A stretch of DNA of 5,830 nucleotides, taken from NCBI GenBank assembly GCA_013140935.1, contig JABFSD010000945.1, forward strand, positions 1 through 5,830, given 5' to 3'. How positions within the stretch are numbered: position 1 is the first letter of the stretch; each line of letters starts with the position of its first letter. This DNA comes from Acidobacteriota bacterium (GTDB lineage: Bacteria > Acidobacteriota > Blastocatellia > RBC074). Below the pieces are notes generated by a model. It saw only the letters and a program-made list of their open reading frames with translations, ran no database searches and was not told the DNA's origin. The position numbers and the translations under genes are program-made. Shown here one piece after another: positions 1 through 5,830 of the stretch.

Positions 1-407
1 GCAATGGTGACGGCTTCAAGCTTGCGCTGGCGTTCCTGTTCGGTGAGCAAGGCGAAGAGACTGTAGCCTTGCGCAATCAGGGCCGACCGGGTCGCAGCGC
101 GCGCAAATGGTTTTCGTATGACATTCCCGTTGACAGTACGCATCCGCTGAAACTGATTGCGACCTATCACGGCGAAGAACGCGCCACCCGCACCTTTGAA
201 ATTCTGGTAGACGGCACGCGCATCGGCGAACAGCGCATCGAACGCCATCGCCCCGGCAGCGCGACCAAACGTTTCTTTGATGTCGAATACGTGATTCCGG
301 CGGCGGCGGCGCAAGGCAAACAGAAAGTGACGGTGCGCTTTCAGGCGACCGGCGGCAATGAGACGGCGGGCATATTCGGCGTGCGGTTGATACGCGCAGA
401 TCAATAA
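1..407 (+). CDS. C-terminal part of a GH127-like (beta-L-arabinofuranosidase-type) protein, 5' end missing
   Basis: The reading frame is open from position 3 to the TAA at 405-407 and gives 134 residues, so the gene begins left of the window. The visible part reads as a small beta-rich module: WFSYDIPVD at about residues 36-44, a TYHGEERATRTFEILVDG stretch at about 52-69, FFDVEYVIP at about 87-95, then VTVRFQATGGNETAGIFGVRLIR to the end. This order (WFSYD, R-x-F-x-I-L-V-D-G, FFDV-Y-IP, VTVRFQA, G-x-F-G-V-R) matches the C-terminal domain (named DUF6805, as I recall) of many bacterial GH127 proteins, which remove beta-L-arabinofuranose from plant glycans or glycoproteins. The catalytic domain is not in the window, so neither activity nor signal peptide can be checked. 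The stop codon overlaps the ribosome site of the next gene, which indicates co-transcription. The alternative is another glycosidase carrying the same accessory domain. Confidence 0.75.
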   Translation, partial: NGDGFKLALAFLFGEQGEETVALRNQGRPGRSARKWFSYDIPVDSTHPLKLIATYHGEERATRTFEILVDGTRIGEQRIERHRPGSATKRFFDVEYVIPAAAAQGKQKVTVRFQATGGNETAGIFGVRLIRADQ

Positions 408-411
408 GGAG
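406..411 (+). promoter_or_regulatory. Ribosome binding site AAGGAG for the DUF5695-like gene
   Basis: AAGGAG lies six bases before the ATG at 418 and shares its first two bases with the TAA stop of the upstream gene. This supports the 418 start and suggests that translation of the two genes is coupled. Confidence 0.85.
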
Positions 412-417
412 CAAGCT

Positions 418-3204
418 ATGAACAAGCGACGGTGGCAATTCATTGGATTAACGTGCGGCATCTTCATCAGCCTCGCGCTCTTTCCGTTCGTTCAGCAAGC
501 GCAAAATCAACAGGCCCAACCCGGCAGACCCGCGCCTACGCCTACACCAACGCCGACGCTTGGCTTGGAGCAAGGCTATCTGGAATTCGATACGCCGGAT
601 TTCACGCTCAAGCTGGTGAAGGCTTCGCAAACCATCGCGGCGCTGTTGCCAAAAGGCGGCAACGGATTCGATTTCACGCCCGCTGATCGGTTGGAGCGGC
701 GGGCGAGCGATGGGCATTTCCATCTCGGCGATTTGACGATGCGCGTACGCAAAGGCAATGCGGGCGAGTGGAAAGAGTATTCAACCACGACGGCGCGCAA
801 GCCGGTGAATGCGTTGGCGGCTTCAGGCGCAACGCTCGCAGCGGCTGATTTGTCACCAACCTTGCCCGAAGATTGCCCTGTACAAATCACGCGCAGTTGG
901 GTTGTCGAAAACAGCAAGCTCGCATTGCGTTACGAACTGAAAAACAAAACGTCAGAGCCAATCACCATCGGTGCGCTCGGCATTCCGCTGGGTTTCAATA
1001 ACCACATCACCGGACGCAACCTGCAACAGTCGCACGAAATCTGTTCGTTCGCTGATCCATACCTCGGGCAGGACGCGGGCTATTTGCAGGTCACGCGCCT
1101 GAGCGGCAAAGGCCCCGCGCTCGTCGTAGTCCCCGAAAACAAAACGCCATTCGAGGCTTATCAATTGCTGAGCGAACCCGTGCGACCCAACCAAACTTTT
1201 GAAGGCACGTTCGCGTGGATGGCGCATTCACTCGGCTATGCCGAAAACGAATGGAAAGGCGTAGAGCAATGGAATGCGCCAACGAGCGCTACGCTTGCGC
1301 CCAACGCGAGCCGCACGTATGGCGTGCGCTTTCTTGTCTCGAATGAAATCCGCAACATCGAACAAACCCTCGCCGCCAACCAGCGTCCCGTCGCCGTGGG
1401 CATTCCCGGCTACGTTTTGCCGCAAGACATCGAAGGCAAACTTTTTCTCAACGCCAAAAGCAAAGTTGCGCAAATCACCGCCGAACCCGCGAACGCGATT
1501 ACGATTCGTGAAGACAAGCCGACCAAACAAGGCTGGCGCGCTTACACGTTGCGCGGCAACACGTGGGGACGCGCACGGTTGCTGGTGAAATACGCCGACA
1601 GCAATCAGCAATCCATTAGTTACTACGTCATCAAACCCGCCGCGCAAGCCGTCGCCGATCTGGGCAACTTCCTGATGACGAAACAATGGTTCGTAGACGC
1701 GAACGATCCCTTTCGCCGCAGCCCTTCGGTGATGAGTTACGACCGCGAAGCCGACAAGATCGTCGCGCAAGACAGCCGCGTATGGATTGCCGGACTCGGT
1801 GACGAAGGCGGTTCCGGTTCGTGGCTCGCCGCCGCGATGAAACAGTTCGGCCAACCCAAACGCGACGAGTTGGCGAAATACGAACAGTTCATTGATGGTG
1901 TGCTGTGGGGCGGGTTGCAATACAAAGAGGGCGCGAACAAATACGGCGTGCGCAAGAGCCTGTTGTTTTATTCGCCGCAAGACGTGCCGAATTTTCAATA
2001 CGACCCCGCGCTCAATTGGACAACGTGGACGAGTTGGAAGAAGGCCGATGCCGAATCCATCGGGCGCGGCTACAACTATCCGCACGTCGTCGCGGCCTAT
2101 TGGGCGATGTATCGCGTCGCGCGCAATCACGAGGGTTTGGTCAGGAATCATCCGTGGGATTGGTATTTGGAACAAGCCTATCAAACAACGAAGTTCACCT
2201 TCAGCCGCAATGCCGCCAATAATCGTCGCCGCGTAGGTTACGTTGAGTTGGGCTTGATGGATGGCGACATTTTTCTGAACGTGTTGCAAGACCTGAAACG
2301 CGAAGGCTGGACGGAGAAAGCTAATGACGTTGAAAGCCTGATGCGCGAACGCACTGAGCGTTGGCGCAAAGAAGCCTATCCTTTCGGCAGCGAGATGGCG
2401 TGGGATTCGACGGGGCAGGAAGAGGTCTATGCGTGGTGCAATTATTTCGGCTACGACGACAAGGCAGAGGTGTCGTTGAATTCGATCATCGGTTACATGC
2501 CGACCGTGCCGCATTGGGGCTACAACGGAAACGCCCGTCGCTATTGGGATTTTTTGTATGGCGGCAAAATTCGCCGCATCGAACGGCAGTTGCATCATTA
2601 CGGTTCAGGGCTGAATGCGATTCCCGTGTTGTCGCATTATCGCAAGCATCCTGATGATGATTATCTGTTGCGCATCGGTTACGGCGGCACGCTGGGCGCG
2701 CTGACGAACATTGATCGTGAAGGCTTTGCTTCGGTCGCGTTTCATTCGTTTCCCGCGACGCTCAAGTGGGACGCTTATAGCGGCGATTACGGTCCGAACT
2801 TTTTCGGCCACGCGCTCAACACCGGCACGTATGTCATCAATCATCCTGAATTCGGCTGGCAAACATTCGGCGGCAATCTCAAACGCGCCGGCGATTGGGT
2901 AAAAGTGACACCGCTCGATTCATTGCGGATGCGCGTCTTCATCGCGCCGCGCGGCTTGTGGCTGACGCTGGATGCGGGGCGCTTTGAAGCCGTTGAGTTG
3001 AATGCAAAAACCGGAGCCGTGCGTGTCGGGTTGGCGAGTGCAACAGCGGAAACACCGCAAGTGCGTTTGCGCATCGAACAGCCTGCGCCAATCGCTGGCG
3101 TCGGCAGCTATCGCTTGCGCGAACAGCTCAAGCAGGAGCGCGAGGCATTCGTGATTCCGCTCAAGTCAGGTAAGACGTGGGTTGAAATGAACGGCGCTCG
3201 CTGA
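418..3204 (+). CDS. Secreted DUF5695-like protein, putative glycan-active
   Basis: This complete protein has 928 residues and no biochemical function that I recognise. Residues 1-28 look like a Sec signal peptide: MNKRR, a hydrophobic core IGLTCGIFISLALFPF, then a small/polar end; the cleavage site is uncertain. A low-complexity linker PAPTPTPTPT follows at 38-47. Residues 50-405 look beta-rich. Residues 410-760 contain amphipathic helices with many aromatics, for example YPHVVAAYWAMYRVARNH (554-571), GLMDGD (612-617), FGSEMAWDSTGQEEVYAW (656-673) and HHYGSGLNAIPVLSHY (726-741). That layout suggests a beta domain followed by an (alpha/alpha) barrel as in several glycosidases and lyases, and then a beta-rich tail (about 760-928). 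The overall pattern recalls Pfam DUF5695. D615, D617, E659, D663, E668 and E669 are candidate acids, but no catalytic residue is established. It follows the GH127-like gene by 10 bases with a good ribosome site, so a role on the same glycan is inferred. Confidence 0.7.
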   Translation: MNKRRWQFIGLTCGIFISLALFPFVQQAQNQQAQPGRPAPTPTPTPTLGLEQGYLEFDTPDFTLKLVKASQTIAALLPKGGNGFDFTPADRLERRASDGHFHLGDLTMRVRKGNAGEWKEYSTTTARKPVNALAASGATLAAADLSPTLPEDCPVQITRSWVVENSKLALRYELKNKTSEPITIGALGIPLGFNNHITGRNLQQSHEICSFADPYLGQDAGYLQVTRLSGKGPALVVVPENKTPFEAYQLLSEPVRPNQTFEGTFAWMAHSLGYAENEWKGVEQWNAPTSATLAPNASRTYGVRFLVSNEIRNIEQTLAANQRPVAVGIPGYVLPQDIEGKLFLNAKSKVAQITAEPANAITIREDKPTKQGWRAYTLRGNTWGRARLLVKYADSNQQSISYYVIKPAAQAVADLGNFLMTKQWFVDANDPFRRSPSVMSYDREADKIVAQDSRVWIAGLGDEGGSGSWLAAAMKQFGQPKRDELAKYEQFIDGVLWGGLQYKEGANKYGVRKSLLFYSPQDVPNFQYDPALNWTTWTSWKKADAESIGRGYNYPHVVAAYWAMYRVARNHEGLVRNHPWDWYLEQAYQTTKFTFSRNAANNRRRVGYVELGLMDGDIFLNVLQDLKREGWTEKANDVESLMRERTERWRKEAYPFGSEMAWDSTGQEEVYAWCNYFGYDDKAEVSLNSIIGYMPTVPHWGYNGNARRYWDFLYGGKIRRIERQLHHYGSGLNAIPVLSHYRKHPDDDYLLRIGYGGTLGALTNIDREGFASVAFHSFPATLKWDAYSGDYGPNFFGHALNTGTYVINHPEFGWQTFGGNLKRAGDWVKVTPLDSLRMRVFIAPRGLWLTLDAGRFEAVELNAKTGAVRVGLASATAETPQVRLRIEQPAPIAGVGSYRLREQLKQEREAFVIPLKSGKTWVEMNGAR

Positions 3205-3205
3205 C

Positions 3206-3228
3206 CTGACAAACAACGTTGCTGTCAG
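3206..3228. terminator. Weak candidate terminator hairpin between convergent genes
   Basis: CTGACA (3206-3211) and TGTCAG (3223-3228) can form a six-base-pair stem with an 11-base loop, starting two bases after the stop of the DUF5695-like gene. The gap between the convergent genes is only 54 bases. No proper T tract follows on either strand: the plus strand has only TTTG and the minus strand has none. If it acts as a terminator it is weak or factor-assisted. A T5 run at 3256-3260 has no clear stem before it. Confidence 0.25.
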
Positions 3229-3258
3229 TTTGCGATGGGAACATTGGCTCGGCAGTTT

Positions 3259-4284
3259 TTATCGGCTTGATTGGGTTGCGCCGCAAGACTTGCGTACCAG
3301 CAAAGATGGCTCACAAATAACGTGGTCGCTTTTACCGACGCGCGCCGTTGGCTCTTTGCCCAGCAGGCCGAACATCAACTGCGCTGCCTGTCGCCCCATG
3401 TTGAGCTTATCCCAGGTCACTGTCGTCAGCGGAACCTTGAGCCGGTCGCCATAATGGATGTCACCCGCGCCGACGACGGCAACCTCTTCGGGTATGCGCA
3501 AGCCCGCGTCTTCGAGGGCAGCCATTGCGCCCATCGCTGACGGGTCATTCGCCGCAAAAATCGCTGATGGAACTTTGCCAGCGACCAGCCAGGTACGCAT
3601 GGCCTGATAACCATCGCTTTCCATAAAACCACAGGGACGCACCAGCGTTTCGTCAAAACGAATTTTGTTGGCTTCCAGCGCTTGTCGGTAACCTTCAACC
3701 CGATCAGCGGCGACCGCGACTGAGTTGCCGCGCAAGTGGCCGATGCGGCGATGTCCGAGTCGAATCAGATGCTCGGTCGCCAGCCGTCCGACTTTGACGT
3801 CGTCAGTGATTACCGCCGGACATGACAAGTTGGCGAAATGGCGATCCAGAAAAACCAGCTTGGCTCCTTCCTTCAACATCTTGCGATAGGCGCGCGCTTT
3901 TTCCGGCGGCGCTGACGAAGCAATAATCAGCCCGTCGGTGCGCTGCGCCAGCACTTCGACTTCGGCCAATTCCGTCTCGGCGTTTTCTTCGGTATTGCAA
4001 ATCAGTATTTCATAACCCGCCGGTCGCGCTACGGCTTCAATCGCCTTGGCCAGTTCAGCGAAATAAGAGTGCATCAGGTCAGGCACGATCAGTCCGATTA
4101 AGTAAGAGCGATTCGTACTCAAGGCCCGTGCGTGTTGATTGGGGCGGTAATTCATCTGCTGCGCTACCGCCAGCACGCGCTCGCGCAAATCCGCGCCGAT
4201 GCCTGCGTTCCCATTGATGGCGCGCGAGACCGTCATGGTTGAGACGCCTAGGGCTTCTGCAATGTCTTGAAGAGTGGTTGGCAT
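3259..4284 (-). CDS. LacI/GalR-family transcriptional repressor
   Basis: This cytoplasmic, sugar-responsive DNA-binding regulator has 341 residues, normal for the family. The helix-turn-helix lies at residues 4-25 (TLQDIAEALGVSTMTVSRAING). The hinge-helix signature PNQHARAL at 48-55 includes the leucine that, in family members, inserts at the central CpG of the operator. The periplasmic-binding-protein-like effector domain begins at YLIGLIVPD (61-69). Other landmarks are VFLDRH (144-149), GHLRGN (182-187), RVEGYRQAL (195-203), NDPSAMG (246-252), VVGAGDIHYGD (270-280), LTTV (286-289) and MGRQAAQLMFGLL (296-308). I chose the ATG at 4284 because family members start a few residues before the helix-turn-helix. 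The only longer start, a TTG at 4389, lies inside the operator/promoter region. No convincing ribosome site precedes the ATG. The gene is divergent from the receptor and convergent with the enzyme operon, so it is probably the local regulator. The effector is unknown. Confidence 0.93.
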   Translation of the reverse strand: MPTTLQDIAEALGVSTMTVSRAINGNAGIGADLRERVLAVAQQMNYRPNQHARALSTNRSYLIGLIVPDLMHSYFAELAKAIEAVARPAGYEILICNTEENAETELAEVEVLAQRTDGLIIASSAPPEKARAYRKMLKEGAKLVFLDRHFANLSCPAVITDDVKVGRLATEHLIRLGHRRIGHLRGNSVAVAADRVEGYRQALEANKIRFDETLVRPCGFMESDGYQAMRTWLVAGKVPSAIFAANDPSAMGAMAALEDAGLRIPEEVAVVGAGDIHYGDRLKVPLTTVTWDKLNMGRQAAQLMFGLLGKEPTARVGKSDHVICEPSLLVRKSCGATQSSR

Positions 4285-4358
4285 ACAGTCCGCAGCATAA
4301 CCCGACGCGCGGCTTTCGGCTATAGCTCGCCCATTTTTCGCCTTCGGCAGACCGAAAA

Positions 4359-4372
4359 GGTTATCGCTAACG
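4359..4372 (-). promoter_or_regulatory. LacI-family operator, lacI-proximal copy
   Basis: On the minus strand the site reads CGTTAGCGATAACC, which has the family layout of half-sites GTTA and TAAC around a central CG. It matches the receptor-proximal site at 13 of 14 bases in the opposite orientation. It covers the proposed -10 region of the lacI promoter, so bound repressor should shut off lacI itself. The assignment to this regulator is inferred from proximity and from the CpG-centred palindrome. Confidence 0.8.
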
Positions 4373-4389
4373 TTTGAATGAATTGACAA
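4360..4389 (-). promoter_or_regulatory. Predicted promoter for the lacI-family gene
   Basis: On the minus strand TTGTCA (4389-4384, five of six matches to TTGACA) is followed after 18 bases by GATAAC (4365-4360, four of six matches to TATAAT). The -35 box overlaps that of the receptor promoter base for base on the opposite strand. Transcription would start near 4353, about 70 bases before the ATG. Confidence 0.45.
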
Positions 4390-4402
4390 CGTTAGCGATA
4401 AC
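4360..4402. repeat. Perfect 15-base inverted repeat with 13-base spacer
   Basis: The left arm GTTATCGCTAACGTT (4360-4374) is the exact reverse complement of the right arm AACGTTAGCGATAAC (4388-4402). The match ends at the next base on both the inner side (T/C) and the outer side (G/G). Each arm is itself nearly palindromic, which marks the pair as two regulator sites rather than a terminator; a terminator here would also face into a promoter region. Confidence 0.95.
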
Positions 4403-4411
4403 GTATATCGT
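4383..4411 (+). promoter_or_regulatory. Predicted sigma-70-type promoter for the TonB-dependent receptor gene
   Basis: A consensus -35 box TTGACA (4383-4388) is followed, after exactly 17 bases, by TATCGT (4406-4411), which matches TATAAT at four of six positions. Transcription would start near 4418 and leave a leader of about 210 bases. TATATC at 4404-4409 is another -10 option, but its 15-base spacing is poorer. The -10 box is weak, so the call rests mainly on the -35 box and the operator position. Confidence 0.6.
4390..4403 (+). promoter_or_regulatory. LacI-family operator, receptor-proximal copy
   Basis: CGTTAGCGATAACG is a 14-base palindrome with one mismatched pair (CGTTA-GCGA-TAACG) and the central CG typical of LacI/GalR operators. 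It lies entirely in the spacer between the proposed TTGACA and TATCGT boxes of the receptor promoter, where a bound repressor would block RNA polymerase. Its centre is 31 bases from that of the other site. Confidence 0.82.
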
Positions 4412-4628
4412 CCACCGCCGTCGCCCCCAACCGGTCGGCGATGGCCGAATCCGTCAGCCGTGACAGTTTGCCAAACTAAATAATTGAGAGAAAGCCGGGC
4501 ACCAACAACCGGCGCAAAAGGCTTTGCAGGGGTGAGTATTTAACAGGCAATACGTCTGGGCTGCGCTCGCGTGAGGGCGGCATCGCATTCAACTTTGCTT
4601 TCGGGCTTTTGTTTTCAGGAGGTTCACC
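4412..4628 (+). other. Long 5' leader of the receptor gene with possible hairpins
   Basis: These 217 bases lie between the predicted promoter and the receptor start and contain no convincing gene. Small inverted repeats are present: AGTTT/AAACT (4465-4469 and 4473-4477), GCCGG/CCGGC (4494-4498 and 4509-4513), GCAAA/TTTGC (4514-4518 and 4523-4527) and AAAGCC/GGCTTT (4491-4496 and 4520-4525). The last pair competes with the two before it. I recognise no known riboswitch class, and there is no T-rich terminator in the leader. Confidence 0.4.
4617..4622 (+). promoter_or_regulatory. Ribosome binding site AGGAGG for the receptor gene
   Basis: This consensus Shine-Dalgarno sequence lies six bases before the ATG at 4629 and fixes the receptor start, which is also directly followed by a good signal peptide. 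Confidence 0.92.
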
Positions 4629-5830
4629 ATGTCTATCAACAAGTCGTATAAGAAATCGTACGGAGCGTTGCTGCTAGCGCTCTGGCTGGGCTTGCTGGCA
4701 AGCGGTTCGGCGCTGGCCCAAACCGTCACAGGTACGCTTTCCGGCCTCGTGCTGGATGCTTCTGACAATGCCATTGCCGGTGCGACCGTTACCGTTGTCA
4801 GTGCGAAAACCGGCACGACGCGCACCGTCACCACCAATGAATCAGGCGGGTTCAGCATCCCGGCTTTGCAGCCCGACATTTACACCGTCCGAGTTGAGAT
4901 GAAAGGCTTCCGCGTCATCGAACGGCAAAACAACGTGTTGAGCGCCAACGAAAACCTGGCGCTAGGGCGTTTGGTATTGCAGGTTGGGGCGGTGACTGAA
5001 ACCGTCACCACCGTAGCCGAAGGCGCCACGGTTGAAACCGAAAGCAGCGATTTGACGGGCCGTTTGACTTCAGACCAGATTGATTTGATTTCCACCAAAG
5101 GCCGCGACATCACGTCGTTGCTGCGCTTGCTGCCCGGCGTGTCTTATCTCGACGACGTAGAGAGTGTCGGCGACGGTTTCGGCACTGACCTGCCCAACGT
5201 GAATGGGCAGCGCGGACGATCGAGCATTGCGACGGTGAATGGATTGAACGCCAGCGAACCGAGCGGCTCGAACAAAGTCAGTATGACGACCAATCAGGAT
5301 GCGATTGCCGAGGTCAAAGTGCTGCGCAATAACTATTCGCCCGAATTCGGCAACAACGGCGGCGCACAAATCAACATCGTCACCAAGAGCGGCAAGAAAA
5401 ACTATTTCGGCAGTGCCTATTACTTTTTGCGCAACGAAGCCCTCAACGCCAACAACTTTTTTAACAACAAACAAGGGCTGGAAAAAGCTCGCTACCGGCA
5501 CAACATTTGGGGGTTCAATGGCGGCGGGCCGGTGCAAATTCCGTGGCTTTATCCGAACCAAGACAAGAAGAAACTGTTTTTCTTTTACTCGCTCGAAAAG
5601 CCGCACACCATCACGCCGAGCGGCGCGAAATTCGTCACCGTGCCGACAGCGCTCGAACGCGCGGGAGATTTTTCGCAATCGTTCACGGGGCTTTCTAACG
5701 GGCTGCCGGTCAAGGCTTACGTCCGCGATCCACTGATTGCGACGGGCGCTTGCAGCGCGACCGATCAGAGCGCGTGCTTCCGCGATCCGACGCGTGCAAC
5801 GACGGATAATCCGTTGGGGCTGAACATCAT
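4629..5830 (+). CDS. TonB-dependent receptor with N-terminal carboxypeptidase-regulatory-like domain (Oar-like), 3' end missing
   Basis: The frame is open from the ATG to the window edge (400 residues). Proteins of this type usually run to about 1000 or more residues, so more than half is missing. Residues 1-30 form a signal peptide with an ALA-Q cleavage site. A carboxypeptidase-regulatory-like beta-sandwich follows at about 33-115 (GTLSGLVLDASDNAIAGATV, then NESGGFSIPALQPDIYTVRVEMKGF). The plug domain covers about 130-255: TSDQIDLISTKGRDITSLLRLLPGV, VNGQRG, TVNGLNASEPSG, and AIAEVKVLRNNYSPEFGNNGGAQINIVTKSG at the end. Barrel strands then begin with FGSAYYFLRNEALNANNFF, GGGPV, KKLFFFYSLEK and VPTALERAGDFS. 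It should sit in the outer membrane and import a ligand using TonB energy. The divergent LacI regulator and nearby glycan enzymes suggest an oligosaccharide ligand rather than iron or cobalamin. No clear TonB box was found. C375 and C383 may form a disulfide in a surface loop. Confidence 0.92.
   Translation, partial: MSINKSYKKSYGALLLALWLGLLASGSALAQTVTGTLSGLVLDASDNAIAGATVTVVSAKTGTTRTVTTNESGGFSIPALQPDIYTVRVEMKGFRVIERQNNVLSANENLALGRLVLQVGAVTETVTTVAEGATVETESSDLTGRLTSDQIDLISTKGRDITSLLRLLPGVSYLDDVESVGDGFGTDLPNVNGQRGRSSIATVNGLNASEPSGSNKVSMTTNQDAIAEVKVLRNNYSPEFGNNGGAQINIVTKSGKKNYFGSAYYFLRNEALNANNFFNNKQGLEKARYRHNIWGFNGGGPVQIPWLYPNQDKKKLFFFYSLEKPHTITPSGAKFVTVPTALERAGDFSQSFTGLSNGLPVKAYVRDPLIATGACSATDQSACFRDPTRATTDNPLGLNI

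Noticed and set aside
16..438. 140-codon minus-strand open frame over the GH127-like tail
   Set aside because: It is rich in arginine, proline, serine and cysteine with no domain pattern, and it is opposite a clearly conserved coding frame.
418..460. Lipoprotein signal at C13 of the DUF5695-like protein
   Set aside because: The residues before the cysteine (GLT-C) do not fit a lipobox, and the cysteine lies within the hydrophobic core rather than at its end.
1228..2598. 456-codon open frame on the minus strand
   Set aside because: It lies wholly antisense to the DUF5695-like gene, has no ribosome site, and its protein is an incoherent mix of I, R, A and V with no recognisable motif. It is a by-product of codon bias in the real gene.
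4285..4389. 35-residue N-terminal extension of the LacI-family protein from a TTG at 4389
   Set aside because: It would place the start codon between the two operators and inside the -35 core. The extension does not resemble the family, whose members begin just before the helix-turn-helix.
4360..4402. Inverted repeat read as a rho-independent terminator
   Set aside because: There is no T tract, the loop carries a consensus -35 box, and each arm is itself an operator-like palindrome between divergent genes.
4441..4479. 12-codon upstream open frame (MAESVSRDSLPN) in the receptor leader
   Set aside because: It has no ribosome site, shows no leader-peptide codon pattern, and is of a length expected by chance.
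5070..5678. 202-codon minus-strand open frame inside the receptor gene
   Set aside because: It is antisense to strongly conserved plug and barrel motifs and has no start signal or recognisable domain.

Overview
The window looks like a carbohydrate-uptake and glycan-degradation locus from an Acidobacteriota genome. The strongest sign is the large outer-membrane receptor at the right edge. It carries an N-terminal carboxypeptidase-regulatory-like domain, a TonB plug and the motif series typical of the very abundant acidobacterial Oar-like receptors (FLRNEALNANNFF, GGGPV, KKLFFFYS, VPTALERAGDFS). Moderately high GC, clean Shine-Dalgarno sites and tight gene spacing fit that group, possibly Blastocatellia. 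The class assignment is inference.

Layout, left to right. Positions 1-407 (+) hold the C-terminal 134 residues of a protein whose tail matches the end of GH127-type (beta-L-arabinofuranosidase-like) enzymes. Ten bases later, at 418-3204 (+), is a complete secreted protein of 928 residues that resembles the DUF5695 family; its function is not known to me. These two form an apparent operon. A 54-base convergent gap follows (3205-3258). Then comes a LacI/GalR-family repressor on the minus strand (3259-4284), read toward the operon. A 344-base intergenic region (4285-4628) separates it from the divergently transcribed TonB-dependent receptor (4629 to beyond the right edge).

The most informative non-coding element lies in that divergent region. 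A perfect 15-base inverted repeat with a 13-base spacer (4360-4402) contains two LacI-type operators (CGTTAGCGATAACG and its 13/14 inverted copy). Their centres are 31 bases apart, about three helical turns. A consensus TTGACA -35 box lies between them, and its complement reads TTGTCA on the other strand. Each operator then occupies the -35/-10 region of one of two back-to-back promoters. This predicts that the repressor controls both itself and the receptor.

Working model (inference): the receptor imports an oligosaccharide, the secreted and periplasmic enzymes (GH127-like and DUF5695-like) process it, and the LacI regulator senses a product and releases the divergent promoter. No matching operator is visible upstream of the enzyme operon inside this window, since the start of that operon lies off the left edge. 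I see no RNA genes, CRISPR arrays or mobile elements.
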